Of a stretch of 64,000 bases of DNA, positions 19,474 through 29,509 are shown in pieces. Every line of letters starts with the position of its first letter. The stretch's first letter is position 1. Source of the DNA: Bacteroidales bacterium (GTDB taxonomy: Bacteria; Bacteroidota; Bacteroidia; Bacteroidales; Tenuifilaceae); assembly GCA_020636845.1 (NCBI GenBank), contig JACJXD010000003.1:62001-126000 (forward strand), written 5' to 3'. The notes below the pieces were generated by a model. It ran no database searches and had not been told where the DNA came from. It saw only the letters and a program-made list of their open reading frames with translations. Position numbers and translations under genes: made by a program.

Positions 19474-21462
19474 ATGTCGCAAGAACCAGTTGAAAAAATT
19501 AAAGGTCTTCCCGAGAATGCCTATACCGAGTTAAAGGAGGGCGAAGAGTACAAACCCTTAATGTCGCCCTACAAACAGGTTCCCGAAGTTAACGTTTGGA
19601 GCGTTACTTGGGGATTGGTTATGGCTGTTATATTCTCGGCAGCCGCAGCGTATTTGGGCCTTAAAATCGGGCAGGTATTCGAAGCCGCCATTCCAATTGC
19701 CATTATCGCCGTAGGGTTATCCACCGTTTCAAAACGTAAAGGTGCGTTGGGCGAAAATGTTATTATCCAATCTATTGGAGCAAGTTCCGGAGTTATTGTT
19801 GCCGGGGCTATTTTCACTTTGCCCGCTTTATACATTTTGAACTTGGAAGCACAATTCTATCAGGTATTTCTCTCATCGCTTTTGGGTGGTATTTTAGGAA
19901 TACTGTTCCTTATTCCGTTTCGCAAATACTTTGTATCCGATATGCACGGGAAATTTCCTTTCCCCGAAGCTACCGCTACTACCGAGGTATTGGTTTCGGG
20001 CGAAAAAGGCGGAAAGCAAGCTCGGTTACTTGTTGTCAGCGGTTTAATTGGCGGTATTTACGATTTTATAGTTGCCACATTCGGTTGGTGGAGCGAGGTG
20101 GTTACATCGCGAATTATTCCTGCAGGCGAAGCATTGGCTGCTAAAGCCAAATTGGTTTTTAAACTGAATGTGGGTGCTGCCGTAATGGGTATAGGCTACA
20201 TTATCGGCTTAAAATATACGGCTATTATTACCGCAGGGTCGTTTGTCGGATGGTTTGTTATAATTCCTATTATCAACTATTTTGCTCCGGGTCTTACACA
20301 GGCTGTAGGAAGTAACATTACCCAAACGGTAGGGCAAATGAGCCCCGAAATGATTTTTACCAATTACGTTCGCCCTATTGGCATTGGCGGTATTGCCATG
20401 GCAGGTATTATAGGGATTATCCGTTCGAGTGGAATTATTCGTAAAGCATTTGGACTTGCTGCTTCCGAACTATTCGGAAAACATGCCAAGGTTAGTAAGG
20501 AAGAACTTCGTACCCGTCGCGACTTGCCCATGTCGATTATTGCCGGAGGAATTTTACTTACCGCTGTAATCATTTTCATTTTCTTCCAATTCGGAGTTGT
20601 CCATAATCTATCACATGCCCTAATAGGCTTGGCCATTGTAATGGTTATTGCATTCCTTTTCACCACTGTTGCGGCTAATGCCATTGCAATTGTAGGAACA
20701 AACCCTGTATCGGGAATGACCCTTATGACGTTAATTATTACATCGCTGGTAATGGCTTCGGCCGGTTTATCGGGAACATCGGGAATGGTTGCCGCTCTTA
20801 TAATTGGAGGCGTTGTTTGTACCGCCCTATCGATGGCCGGAGGTTTTATTACCGACCTTAAAATTGGTTACTGGCTTGGCTCTTCGCCCTACAAACAGCA
20901 AACTTGGAAATTCCTAGGAACCTTTGTTTCGGCAGCAACGGTAGGTGGTGTAATCATTCTTCTGAACAAAACATACGGATTTGTAGGAAAAGATGCGCTT
21001 GTTGCACCTCAGGCAAACGCGATGGCAGCAGTTATAGAACCCATGATGAGCGGAAAACCTGCTCCTTGGTTACTATACGCAGCCGGCGCATTGCTTTCGT
21101 TAATTTTAACCATGATTGATGTTCCTGCCCTAGCATTTGCATTAGGGATGTTTATTCCTTTGCAGCTAAACACCCCGTTACTGGTAGGTGGAATAATCGC
21201 ACACATTGTTTCGACCCGTTCGAAAAATGCCGCATTAAACCGTGCACGCAAGGATCGCGGAACTTTAATAGCATCCGGATTTATTGCCGGTGGGGCGCTT
21301 ATGGGTGTAATTAGCGCATTGCTACGCTTCGGAGGTATCAATTTTGTGAACTTAGAGTGGTTCGAATCGCACAACGCCGAAATATTAGCGTTGGTTATGT
21401 TCCTACTTCTCTGTGGTTACCTTATTTGGGACAGCCTCAGGGCAAAACCGGAAGAAGAGTAG
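19474..21462 (+). CDS. OPT family oligopeptide transporter
   Basis: Inner-membrane proton-coupled transporter of the OPT superfamily, bacterial branch, for small peptides or related substrates. The 662-residue protein starts with a soluble segment that includes the family's YKPLMSPYKQVPEVNVWSVTWGL entry motif split over residues about 25-48, then about 14-16 hydrophobic helices. Conserved internal landmarks include the FPEATATTEVLVSGE loop, GYIIGLKYTAIITAGS and ALAFALGMFIPLQLNTPLLVGG. Peptidase T lies 64-88 bases downstream on the same strand, which supports peptide import followed by cytoplasmic cleavage. The frame is intact and the length is normal. Confidence 0.92.
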   Translation: MSQEPVEKIKGLPENAYTELKEGEEYKPLMSPYKQVPEVNVWSVTWGLVMAVIFSAAAAYLGLKIGQVFEAAIPIAIIAVGLSTVSKRKGALGENVIIQSIGASSGVIVAGAIFTLPALYILNLEAQFYQVFLSSLLGGILGILFLIPFRKYFVSDMHGKFPFPEATATTEVLVSGEKGGKQARLLVVSGLIGGIYDFIVATFGWWSEVVTSRIIPAGEALAAKAKLVFKLNVGAAVMGIGYIIGLKYTAIITAGSFVGWFVIIPIINYFAPGLTQAVGSNITQTVGQMSPEMIFTNYVRPIGIGGIAMAGIIGIIRSSGIIRKAFGLAASELFGKHAKVSKEELRTRRDLPMSIIAGGILLTAVIIFIFFQFGVVHNLSHALIGLAIVMVIAFLFTTVAANAIAIVGTNPVSGMTLMTLIITSLVMASAGLSGTSGMVAALIIGGVVCTALSMAGGFITDLKIGYWLGSSPYKQQTWKFLGTFVSAATVGGVIILLNKTYGFVGKDALVAPQANAMAAVIEPMMSGKPAPWLLYAAGALLSLILTMIDVPALAFALGMFIPLQLNTPLLVGGIIAHIVSTRSKNAALNRARKDRGTLIASGFIAGGALMGVISALLRFGGINFVNLEWFESHNAEILALVMFLLLCGYLIWDSLRAKPEEE

Positions 21463-21549
21463 AAATATCAAAAGATAAAAGGTTAAAAAGTTAAGAACTT
21501 CCAGACATTTCTTCTTTTTACCCTGTTGAACTTTAAACTTTTAAAAGAT

Positions 21550-22788
21550 ATGATAGATAAAAAGAATTTAATCGACCGCTTTTTACGTTATATTAAAATT
21601 GATACGCAAAGCGACGACACGGTTACCGAAAGGTTTCCTAGTACCGAAAAGCAGCTGATACTTTCAAACTTACTTGTTAACGAGTTGAAAGAATTGGGCG
21701 CACAGGATGTTGAAATAGACCAGTATGGCTATGTTATGGCTACCATTCCGGCTAACACTAATAAAAAGGTTCCGGTATTAGGATTTTTGGCTCACGTTGA
21801 TACCGCTCCCGATATGTCCGGGAAAAACGTAAATCCCCGCTTTATTGAAAATTACGACGGTTCCGACATTATCCTCAATAAGGATTTGAACATAACTCTC
21901 TCTTCCAAGGAGTTTCCCGAACTTAAGGACTACAAAGGAAAAACTCTTATTGTTACCGACGGAACTACATTACTGGGTGCCGACGACAAGGCCGGCGTTG
22001 CCGAAATAATGACTGCCGTTGAGTACATGCTTAAAAATCCCGATTTCAAACACGGTAAAATACGCATTTCCTTTACCGTTGACGAAGAAGTAGGTAGAGG
22101 CGTTGACTATTTCGATGTTAAAAAATTCGGTGCCGATTACGGTTATACCCTCGACGGTGGCGCTATGGGCGAACTAGAGTTCGAGAACTTTAACGCAGCC
22201 GGCGCTAAAATAAGCGTTCAGGGGCGTAATATACATCCGGGCTATGCAAAGGATAAAATGATTAACGCCATTCTGGTTGCACAAGAGTTTAACTCGATGC
22301 TTCCGGTTAACGAAAGACCGGAACATACACAGGATTACGAAGGTTTTTATCATCTGATAAAAATGGAAGGCACCGTCGAAAAGGCAACATTTCAGTACAT
22401 TATCCGCGACCATAACCGTGCCAAGTTCGAAAATCGAAAAGCCTATATGGAACGCGTTGCCAATTACCTCAATACCAAGTATGGCAAAGGAACTATTACG
22501 TTGGAATTAAAAGACCAATACTATAACATGCGTGAAAAGGTTGAGCCCGTTTACCACGTTATTTCAACCGCTATCGAGGCAATGGAAAAAGTAGGCGTAA
22601 AGCCCAACGTAAAGCCAATTCGTGGGGGAACCGATGGGGCTCGCCTGTCGTACATGGGCCTTCCCTGCCCTAACCTGTTTGCCGGCGGCGAAAACTTTCA
22701 CGGTAAGTTCGAATACGTACCCGTTGAAAGCATGGAAAAAGCCGCTGAGGTTATGCTAAAGATTATTGAACTTTACGAAGCAAAATAA
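21550..22788 (+). CDS. pepT: Peptidase T (tripeptide aminopeptidase)
   Basis: Cytoplasmic M20B di-zinc exopeptidase that removes the N-terminal residue from tripeptides. The start at 21550 (MIDKKNLIDRFLRYIKIDTQS) is preferred over an upstream in-frame codon at 21526. Metal and catalytic motifs are visible: FLAHVDTAPD (His and Asp near residue 80), TLLGADDKAGVAE (Asp), TVDEEVGRG (catalytic Glu and metal Glu), YTLDGGAMGELEFENF and FHGKFEYVP near the end (His). The length of 412 residues fits the family. A strong terminator follows. It is probably co-transcribed with the OPT transporter upstream, as a peptide-use unit. Confidence 0.95.
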   Translation: MIDKKNLIDRFLRYIKIDTQSDDTVTERFPSTEKQLILSNLLVNELKELGAQDVEIDQYGYVMATIPANTNKKVPVLGFLAHVDTAPDMSGKNVNPRFIENYDGSDIILNKDLNITLSSKEFPELKDYKGKTLIVTDGTTLLGADDKAGVAEIMTAVEYMLKNPDFKHGKIRISFTVDEEVGRGVDYFDVKKFGADYGYTLDGGAMGELEFENFNAAGAKISVQGRNIHPGYAKDKMINAILVAQEFNSMLPVNERPEHTQDYEGFYHLIKMEGTVEKATFQYIIRDHNRAKFENRKAYMERVANYLNTKYGKGTITLELKDQYYNMREKVEPVYHVISTAIEAMEKVGVKPNVKPIRGGTDGARLSYMGLPCPNLFAGGENFHGKFEYVPVESMEKAAEVMLKIIELYEAK

Positions 22789-22808
22789 ACTACCTATAAG
22801 TTTTGTTT

Positions 22809-22838
22809 AAAAGTCGCTACTTTGCTAGCGACTTTTTT
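22809..22838 (+). terminator. Intrinsic terminator after pepT
   Basis: An 11-bp perfect stem, AAAAGTCGCTA (22809-22819) with TAGCGACTTTT (22826-22836), a 6-nt loop, and a T run. It ends the OPT-pepT transcript. Confidence 0.88.
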
Positions 22839-22898
22839 ATTACGCAAAATTTACGTTGAACTAAAACCAAATAACCGTTCATCATTCAGACTTTTTTA

Positions 22899-22906
22899 TA
22901 AATTTG
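22899..22906 (+). promoter_or_regulatory. -7 box of the TatD gene promoter
   Basis: TAAATTTG, a perfect TANNTTTG match, 17 bases before the start codon at 22924. No perfect -33 TTTG is seen at the right distance. Confidence 0.45.
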
Positions 22907-22923
22907 GTCGTAAATAAATTACA

Positions 22924-23592
22924 ATGAACTGCATTAATTTTCATTGTCACGGCTGTAAAAAAAACGGCGAAGGTATTCAAGTTGTATCGTACAATTTAGA
23001 TGAAATAGATACTCAAAATATCAGGAAAAACTGCACCGTTGGAATACATCCGTGGCAAAGTTCAAACCCAAACGTTGACCAGTGGCTTAGCCAACTCGAA
23101 ATAATCAGTCAAAGTCCTAACGTGCTTGCCATTGGAGAGATTGGATTGGACAGGCTTAAAGGAGGAAGTTTAGAACTTCAAAATAAAATACTTACAGCAC
23201 AGGCAAATATTGCAAAAAATGCAGGTAAACCAATAATTATTCACTGCGTTCGGGCATGGAGCGAGTTGATAAAAACACTTTCTTGCTCCGAATTTTCTTC
23301 AATAAAAAAAGCAATTCACGGATTTAGAGGAAAAGTTGAAATGGCAAAGCAACTTACCGACCTTGGTTACTACATATCGTTCGGTTCAATACTTGTGAAT
23401 GCCACTCCCGAATTGGCCGAAACGTTAACAAAAATACCGTTAAACAGGGTTTTCTTTGAAACCGACGATTCGTCGATGCCCATCGAAGAGGTTTACTCCG
23501 CTGCCGCCGATATTCTGGATATGTACATTGAAGACCTTATTGGAATTACCGAAAATAACTTCAACGAATTCTTCGACATAAAACCCGCCTGA
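22924..23592 (+). CDS. TatD family hydrolase
   Basis: Metal-dependent hydrolase of the TatD family (3'-5' exonuclease or deoxyribonuclease activity is known for relatives). The HxH motif is in NFHCHG (residues 5-9). GIHPWQ follows at about 40, AIGEIGLDRL carries the metal Glu, IIIHCVRAWSEL the next His, KAIHGFRG a further His, and FFETDDSS the metal Asp. At 222 residues it is shorter than the usual 255-265, as several Bacteroidota members are. The gene lies between pepT's terminator and tcdA and may be co-transcribed with tcdA, 60 bases downstream. The specific substrate is not known. Confidence 0.88.
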   Translation: MNCINFHCHGCKKNGEGIQVVSYNLDEIDTQNIRKNCTVGIHPWQSSNPNVDQWLSQLEIISQSPNVLAIGEIGLDRLKGGSLELQNKILTAQANIAKNAGKPIIIHCVRAWSELIKTLSCSEFSSIKKAIHGFRGKVEMAKQLTDLGYYISFGSILVNATPELAETLTKIPLNRVFFETDDSSMPIEEVYSAAADILDMYIEDLIGITENNFNEFFDIKPA

Positions 23593-23652
23593 ATTTCACT
23601 TGTCATTTTATAAAAACATGGCGAAATTTGCCGCACAAAAAATTCTATAAGT

Positions 23653-24378
23653 ATGGGCGAAAACGACACGTATTGGCTTGAACGAACCGAATTACTATTA
23701 GGTAAAGAACAGTTGAAAAAATTAACCAACAAACACGTGCTAATTGTTGGCTTGGGTGGCGTTGGGGCTTATGCTGCGGAACAAATATGCCGTGCCGGCA
23801 TTGGCGAACTTACAATTGTAGATGGCGATATTATTCAACAAACAAACATAAACCGACAACTTCCGGCTCTTCACAGCACGGTAGGAATGCCAAAAGCAGA
23901 GTACATTGGAAAAAGGCTGCTCGATATAAATCCAAACTTAAAATTACACATAATACAGGAGTATATCCGCGACGAACGTTTAAACGAAATTATCGGCAAA
24001 CCCTACGATTACGTTGTTGACGCCATTGATACGCTATCGCCTAAAACATTTCTTATAAATAATGCCGTAAAATGCGGACAGCGTATTGTTAGCTCAATGG
24101 GAAGCGGTGGAAAAATGAACCCCGAAATGGTTCGCATCTCCGATATTTCAGAATCCCAAGGTTGCCCGTTGGCACGAATGCTACGTAAAAGGTTGCACAG
24201 GCTTGGCGTTCATACCGGAGTAAAGGTTGTTTACTCGCCCGAAGAAGTTCCTGAACATGCAATGCGTCCTTGCGACGAACCCAATAAAAAAACAACCATC
24301 GGTACCATATCGTACATGCCGCCGTTATTCGGCTGTATGATTGCTTCGGTTGTTATCCGGGATTTACTCAACGATTAG
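23653..24378 (+). CDS. tcdA: tRNA threonylcarbamoyladenosine dehydratase
   Basis: ThiF/E1-like enzyme that uses ATP to cyclise t6A at position 37 of ANN-decoding tRNAs to ct6A. The Rossmann nucleotide motif is VGLGGVGAYAAEQICRAGIG (residues about 31-50). It is followed by VDGDIIQQTNINRQLPAL (adenylate-binding Asp and Arg) and DYVVDAIDTLSPKTFLI. The 241-residue length fits the CsdL/TcdA branch rather than ThiF or MoeB, which have extra domains. The 3' end overlaps the convergent CapA-like gene by 11 bases, so neither gene has its own terminator in the gap. Confidence 0.92.
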   Translation: MGENDTYWLERTELLLGKEQLKKLTNKHVLIVGLGGVGAYAAEQICRAGIGELTIVDGDIIQQTNINRQLPALHSTVGMPKAEYIGKRLLDINPNLKLHIIQEYIRDERLNEIIGKPYDYVVDAIDTLSPKTFLINNAVKCGQRIVSSMGSGGKMNPEMVRISDISESQGCPLARMLRKRLHRLGVHTGVKVVYSPEEVPEHAMRPCDEPNKKTTIGTISYMPPLFGCMIASVVIRDLLND

Positions 24379-25507
24379 CAGCAGGAATAATCCAATTTCC
24401 ATCGATAAATTTTATTTCCGGGAAGTTAACATTCTGGCTATCGAACAATGCCCTTGTATCGGTTGTAAAAGTGGTAAAAGACGAATCCTCCGCTGCATTA
24501 AAGCGCGCAGCGTTTTCGTACTCGGATACAGGTAAAACCTGATACTTTTTACGTCCGTTTTTATAGGGAGTACGAACCCACACGGGAATATAGCCTGCAT
24601 TAACTATTTTCGACTGACCGGAATCGGGCTTTGCCAACTCCAAGTATGCAAGTACACCGCCGTCGCAATAGCGCTTACGCTGATTCGAAACAAAGTTTCC
24701 TAACGAATATACCGTAACGTTTCCGTTGGTACTATCGGTATCGAAAGTGGCCTCCATGCGCTGTATTACATGCGGATGCGAGCCAATTACTATTCTTACA
24801 CCCTTTCCATGCAGCCAACCTGCCAGCCACCTTTGGGCTGTTGACGGCGTTCGTTCGTACTCGTTTCCCCAGTGAATAAAAACAACAATGTCGTCAACGC
24901 CTAACGACTTGGCGGTGTTAATATCCTGTCCCATTTTAAGCGTATCGATGTAGTTTACTATGTATGGAGCAGGAACAACCAGTCCATTTGTTCCATAGGT
25001 GTAATTCAGCAAGGCTAACTTAATGCCATACTTTTCAACTATCAAAGGATTATGGGTTACCCTGTCGATGGAATCGAGAAACGTTCCCGTGTGAGGAATT
25101 CCCTTAGCATTTAGCACCTCTATGGTACGCTTAATTCCACTTCCGCCCCTATCCACGGAGTGGTTATTCGCATTAACAATAACGTTAACTCCCGAATTTA
25201 CTAAACCATCGACCAACTCATCGGGAGAACTAAATTGCGGATAGCCTTTGTACGGCTCACCGGCAAGAGTAACTTCCAAGTTTGCAATAACGTAATCGAC
25301 CAGACTAAAAACGCTTTTCACCCTCGAAAAAACGCTATCGTAATTAAACGTCTTGGTAGCCGAATCGTAAGCAGAGTTAATTTGCGGGGAATGCCCCATA
25401 ACATCGCCAACAAACATCAACTTTAAAACTTTTGTGCTATCCTGCGAAAAGGAGAACGATATGCTAAAAAAACAGATTGTCAGGGTAATTAATTTCTGCA
25501 TACACAT
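24368..25507 (-). CDS. CapA family protein (secreted metallophosphatase-like)
   Basis: Member of the CapA/PgsA family, named for poly-gamma-glutamate capsule formation; it has a calcineurin-like phosphoesterase fold. The N-terminus has a signal peptide (LITLTICFFSISFSFSQ), so export is likely. Conserved blocks are LMFVGDVMGHSP (metal Asp), YVIANLEVTL (Asn-Glu), VNANNHSVDRG, VFIHWGNEYERTP and IVIGSHPHVIQ. The start could be two codons in, at 25501 (MQKLITL). No other capsule or polyglutamate gene lies nearby, so a capsule role is not supported by context. It is convergent and overlapping with tcdA. Confidence 0.88.
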   Translation of the reverse strand: MCMQKLITLTICFFSISFSFSQDSTKVLKLMFVGDVMGHSPQINSAYDSATKTFNYDSVFSRVKSVFSLVDYVIANLEVTLAGEPYKGYPQFSSPDELVDGLVNSGVNVIVNANNHSVDRGGSGIKRTIEVLNAKGIPHTGTFLDSIDRVTHNPLIVEKYGIKLALLNYTYGTNGLVVPAPYIVNYIDTLKMGQDINTAKSLGVDDIVVFIHWGNEYERTPSTAQRWLAGWLHGKGVRIVIGSHPHVIQRMEATFDTDSTNGNVTVYSLGNFVSNQRKRYCDGGVLAYLELAKPDSGQSKIVNAGYIPVWVRTPYKNGRKKYQVLPVSEYENAARFNAAEDSSFTTFTTDTRALFDSQNVNFPEIKFIDGNWIIPAANR

Positions 25508-25662
25508 ACATTTTAACTATTGCAATATAGAAATTTTAAAGTAAAGATAGGATGAAGCTAAAAGATATAAAACCTTGCAAAATGGAACTATCATGTTACC
25601 ATTGACAAATACCTTACTTTCTATTATCTGTACATTTATAAATACGAACCAACTCTATAGAA

Positions 25663-26412
25663 TTACTTCTTTAAAGGAAAAGGAGGTAAATCTTCCACTA
25701 TCAATTTCGATTTTTTGCCAATCTTGATAGTTTCGTTGGCAAGCGTTTCGGTATCAAGTAAAACAGCCTGAAAACGGCCCAAAGAACAAGTTCCGCAATT
25801 TAGGTATTGCTTACGCTGATTTATATAGTACATCTTATGGGTTTCCAACTTATGGGTATGACCAAGAATTACCACATCGTACTTTTTCAATAGTTTTAAA
25901 CTGTAAAGTAGGTATTTGTACGAATTGTACTTGCGAGGAACTCTATTTACCTCATCGTCGTATTCCACTATTTTAAAGTAAAGCCGCTCGGCCCAACGCA
26001 TCTTTATAAGATATTTCAATATATAGAAGACCATTCTCCCTATAAACCGACCTAAAGAAGTACCATTTAAAAAATCGGCATTATGCCCGTGTTCTATATG
26101 AATTATCTTTCCATACGAATTTGTAATGTTGTAATGCTCCTTAGCCATTAAGTTCCACAAATCGTGATTACCACGGATAAAAACGAATCCTTTTTCTCTG
26201 AAATAATCTATAAGTAACTGGTTTCGTGAAAGAATTTCGGAATATGAATACTTGTAAAGTTCATAAACATCGCCATTCAAAACAACTTGCTCAATTCCAT
26301 AATGGTTAATAATTGCCTCAAGCGTCTTAATAAATCGCTTTGGCTTCCAGCCAAAAGTTCCAAATTTATCGCCAGTATCAATATGTAAATCCGACAGGAT
26401 TAAGAGCCTCAT
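25663..26412 (-). CDS. Calcineurin-like metallophosphoesterase (LpxH-like)
   Basis: Di-metal phosphoesterase. All five family motifs can be seen: LSDLHID near residue 6, VVLNGDVYELY near 45, FIRGNHDLWN near 77, IHIEHGHNAD near 105 and VILGHTHKLE near 180. The domain order and the YELYKY loop after GDV resemble UDP-2,3-diacylglucosamine hydrolases of the LpxH type, so lipid A synthesis is possible. The sequence match is not strong enough to be sure, and no other lipid A gene is adjacent. The 249-residue length fits. No membrane segment or signal peptide is present. Confidence 0.8.
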   Translation of the reverse strand: MRLLILSDLHIDTGDKFGTFGWKPKRFIKTLEAIINHYGIEQVVLNGDVYELYKYSYSEILSRNQLLIDYFREKGFVFIRGNHDLWNLMAKEHYNITNSYGKIIHIEHGHNADFLNGTSLGRFIGRMVFYILKYLIKMRWAERLYFKIVEYDDEVNRVPRKYNSYKYLLYSLKLLKKYDVVILGHTHKLETHKMYYINQRKQYLNCGTCSLGRFQAVLLDTETLANETIKIGKKSKLIVEDLPPFPLKK

Positions 26413-26656
26413 ACAATCTTTGTATTTTGCAAAATTGAAGAATCTATTCTTTCCTTATGTTAAGTTGATGTTAAATAAAATATCGAAGTTTGACATTAGA
26501 TATTCGTTTCGTTGTTTATGTTTGTTTTACGATAATATGTTACCTCTTATTCTATTTTAACAAATAAAAACACGCATCAATAAAGAATTACAAATTGACT
26601 TACTAAGATAAGTATAAATCGTCCACTATTTTCGCCAAAATATCATTGAACATAAC

Positions 26657-26682
26657 AAAAAAGGGGCAAAAGCCCCTTTTTA
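26657..26682 (-). terminator. Intrinsic terminator after the M16 protease gene
   Basis: A 10-bp perfect stem AAAAAGGGGC (26658-26667) / GCCCCTTTTT (26672-26681) with loop AAAA. A T run follows in the minus direction, just after the stop at 26699. Confidence 0.88.
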
Positions 26683-26698
26683 TGCCTGACATAAACAA

Positions 26699-29509
26699 CT
26701 ATTTCTGTGCGTTGTCTTCCGAAGTCATAACCACTTCTACAACGTTGCCTTGGTTGAAAATTTTATTGGCAAAGTCCTTTATGGCATTAACATCAACGGC
26801 TTTTACAGCCTCTGCATAATTTGTTTCATAGTCAATACCATCTTTGTACTTAGCACGAATAACGCTACTCCAGTAATTATTTTCACGTTGATTCTGGTCG
26901 TACTGTTTTAGCAAATACTCCTTAGCTTTATTCAAATCTTCGGCTAAAGGCCCATCTGCCTTAATCTTATCTATTTCAGAGTAAACAATGCCAATGAGTT
27001 TATCACGCATCTGCGGATTTGTATCAAACTGAATCTTTACAGTGTAAGATTCAGTAGGATAGTTCGATACTGATATTCTTACACCAACACCATAAGTTCC
27101 ACCTTCTTTTTCACGAATTTCGTCAAGGTAACGCTTAGTTAATATTGAGGTTAAGCAATCGGATAAAATATCATTTTGAACATTATATTCTGCATCACCT
27201 GTAAAGCCAATAAATACCGATGCTTTCGAAGTCTGTATAGGTTTTGTAAAGTAATTTTTTACCGTTCCTTTAGGAGGTCTTACGCCATCATCCTTAGCCG
27301 TTTCCTTACGGTTAAGATTTGGTAATGCCCCTAAGTATTTTTCAACTAAAGGTTTAGCATCCTGAGCCGAAATGTTTCCTGTGAATATGAATGTAAAACC
27401 GGAAGCATCGGCAAAACGATCCTTATAGAAATCGATACACTTGTTAAAATCAACTTTATTCAGAAAATCTACATTCATTGGCATAACCCTTGGGTTATGA
27501 TTTGCCATGGTTAAACTAACGCTATCGCGGAATGCCATGCGAGGATCGGCCGAAGCATTGGCAAAGTAAGCTTTTAAGCGTCCCATGTAGGTATTAAAAC
27601 TTTCCTCATCAACACGCGGCGCAGTCATATACAGGTAAACCAACTGTAACATGGTTTCAAAATCCTTAGGAGATGCGCTTCCACTAAAACCTTCGTAATC
27701 GTCTCCAATAACAGGGCGAACATTAACCATTTTACCAGCTAACATTTTTTCCAAATCGGTACTAGTAAAATCGGCAACACCAGCATTGTTGACAATTTCG
27801 GTAGCCATTTGTGCCGAAGGAACATCACTATCGCTAGCTAAACATTCGCCACCCTCGCTGTAAGCATTAAGCAAAACTTCATCTTCCTTAAAATCGGTTG
27901 GCTTAATAATAACTTTAACTCCATTTGAAAGAACAAATTCGGTTGTGTTAAACTCGCCTTTTTCTTCTTTTACAACTTTGCCAGGATTCTTAATCTCTTC
28001 AACCAAAGGCTTGGTAATAACCTTGTCAACATAAGCTTCAATATTTTCGGCTTTCACTTCAGCAAGGGCATTCTTTACCATATCCTCTGTTGGTAACTCA
28101 ATCCCGTCTTTTTTGGGCCCCATAACGGTAACAATAACGTTATCATCAGTAACCAACTGCGATGCAACTTTATTAATTTCATCTATAGAAATGCTTGGCA
28201 ATAACTGAGATGCAAACATATACTCAAACTCGATGCCTGGCATTGGCTCTCCTTCTAAGAAATTATTAACGCATTCCCAAACATACTTTTGGTTCTTTTC
28301 TTTATCCTTTTCCTTTAACTGATTTTCGAGCCCCCTTAAGTAGTCTGATTTTGCTCTATCCAACTCGCTTGCATTGAATCCGAAACGTTTTACACGTTCT
28401 GCCTCACGAACAACGCCTTTAACTCCATTAAGCATATCATCGTTCTTTAATGCAGCATAAAACATCAGAGCACTCTTTGTCCGAACAAAGTCGAACACTC
28501 CTGACCCCGCAAAAACAAAAGGAGGATTCGGTTTCTGTACCAGTTCATTCAAACGAGAAGAAATCATCGAGGTAATCAAATTATCAACCATTTCGGTACG
28601 CATGTAGCCCAAATTCTTTTGATCCTTTGGAACTGCAGGGTGTTTATAGTAAAGACGCAAAATAGTATTACGAGCTTCGGGATCGGTAGCAATTCCAATT
28701 AGAGGCTCCTTGTTATCGGGAACATCAAAATACGGACGAGGTGTTGGATTTACCGGAGCAGGAATATCGGCAAACACCTTTTTTACCTCATACTCTATAC
28801 TATCAACATCAATATCGCCAACAATAATAATAGATTGCAAATCGGGACGATACCACTTCTCATAATATTTGACCAATTCTTCATGCTTAAAATTATTGAT
28901 AACATTAATATCGCCAATTACATCACGAGTAGCATACTTCGAATCCTTGTAAATTACAGGCATAACTTGTTTATACATTCTACGTTCAGCGTTACGTCCG
29001 GTGCGCCATTCTTCACGAATTACCCCACGTTCTGCATCAATTTCCTCTGGTAACAACGATAAATAATGCGACCAATCGTGCAATACAAGAATTGCACTGT
29101 CAACTATTCCTTCGCGGGTTGTTGGAACATCCGAAAGGTTATAAACCGTTTCATCCAAGGAAGTAAAGGCGTTAATGTTATAGCCAAACTTAACTCCAAC
29201 TGTTTCGAAATAATTTATAATTCCCTTACCTGGAAAATTTTTAGTTCCATTAAATGACATGTGCTCCAAAAAGTGAGCAAGTCCATTTTGGCTATCCTCT
29301 TCCAAAATAGCGCCAACATTTTGTACAATATAAAACTCGGCACGCTGCTTTGGCTCGGTATTTTTACGAATGTAATAAGTTAAACCATTGTCTAATTTTC
29401 CAAACTTTACACTTTTATCCAATGGTACTGGAGTATTCCAGTTAATTTGGCTAAAGCCAAACATTGACGTTGCCAAAAAAGCAACGATTAAACTAAATCG
29501 CTTTCTCAT
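26699..29509 (-). CDS. M16 family zinc peptidase (pitrilysin-like, double-domain)
   Basis: Exported zinc metallopeptidase with two M16 halves in one chain. The signal peptide covers about residues 1-20 (FLATSMFGFS). The inverted zinc motif HFLEH is at residues 79-83 (GLAHFLEHMSFNGT), with the distal zinc Glu in DAERGVIREEW near 160. The inactive second half (about residues 500-930) holds the substrate-binding REKEGGTYGVGVR segment (Arg/Tyr pair near 815) typical of the family. At 936 residues it is the size of the Bacteroidota periplasmic M16 proteins. It is preceded by a good Bacteroidota promoter and followed by a strong terminator, so it is a single-gene unit. A role in peptide digestion fits the other peptidases here. 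Confidence 0.93.
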   Translation of the reverse strand: MRKRFSLIVAFLATSMFGFSQINWNTPVPLDKSVKFGKLDNGLTYYIRKNTEPKQRAEFYIVQNVGAILEEDSQNGLAHFLEHMSFNGTKNFPGKGIINYFETVGVKFGYNINAFTSLDETVYNLSDVPTTREGIVDSAILVLHDWSHYLSLLPEEIDAERGVIREEWRTGRNAERRMYKQVMPVIYKDSKYATRDVIGDINVINNFKHEELVKYYEKWYRPDLQSIIIVGDIDVDSIEYEVKKVFADIPAPVNPTPRPYFDVPDNKEPLIGIATDPEARNTILRLYYKHPAVPKDQKNLGYMRTEMVDNLITSMISSRLNELVQKPNPPFVFAGSGVFDFVRTKSALMFYAALKNDDMLNGVKGVVREAERVKRFGFNASELDRAKSDYLRGLENQLKEKDKEKNQKYVWECVNNFLEGEPMPGIEFEYMFASQLLPSISIDEINKVASQLVTDDNVIVTVMGPKKDGIELPTEDMVKNALAEVKAENIEAYVDKVITKPLVEEIKNPGKVVKEEKGEFNTTEFVLSNGVKVIIKPTDFKEDEVLLNAYSEGGECLASDSDVPSAQMATEIVNNAGVADFTSTDLEKMLAGKMVNVRPVIGDDYEGFSGSASPKDFETMLQLVYLYMTAPRVDEESFNTYMGRLKAYFANASADPRMAFRDSVSLTMANHNPRVMPMNVDFLNKVDFNKCIDFYKDRFADASGFTFIFTGNISAQDAKPLVEKYLGALPNLNRKETAKDDGVRPPKGTVKNYFTKPIQTSKASVFIGFTGDAEYNVQNDILSDCLTSILTKRYLDEIREKEGGTYGVGVRISVSNYPTESYTVKIQFDTNPQMRDKLIGIVYSEIDKIKADGPLAEDLNKAKEYLLKQYDQNQRENNYWSSVIRAKYKDGIDYETNYAEAVKAVDVNAIKDFANKIFNQGNVVEVVMTSEDNAQK

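Noticed and set aside
24368..25507. Capsule locus around the CapA-like gene
   Set aside because: No CapB or CapC-like ligase genes or polysaccharide genes are adjacent, so only the family name supports it.
26657..26682. Hairpin taken first as a REP element
   Set aside because: It is followed by a T run just after the M16 stop, so a terminator explains it.
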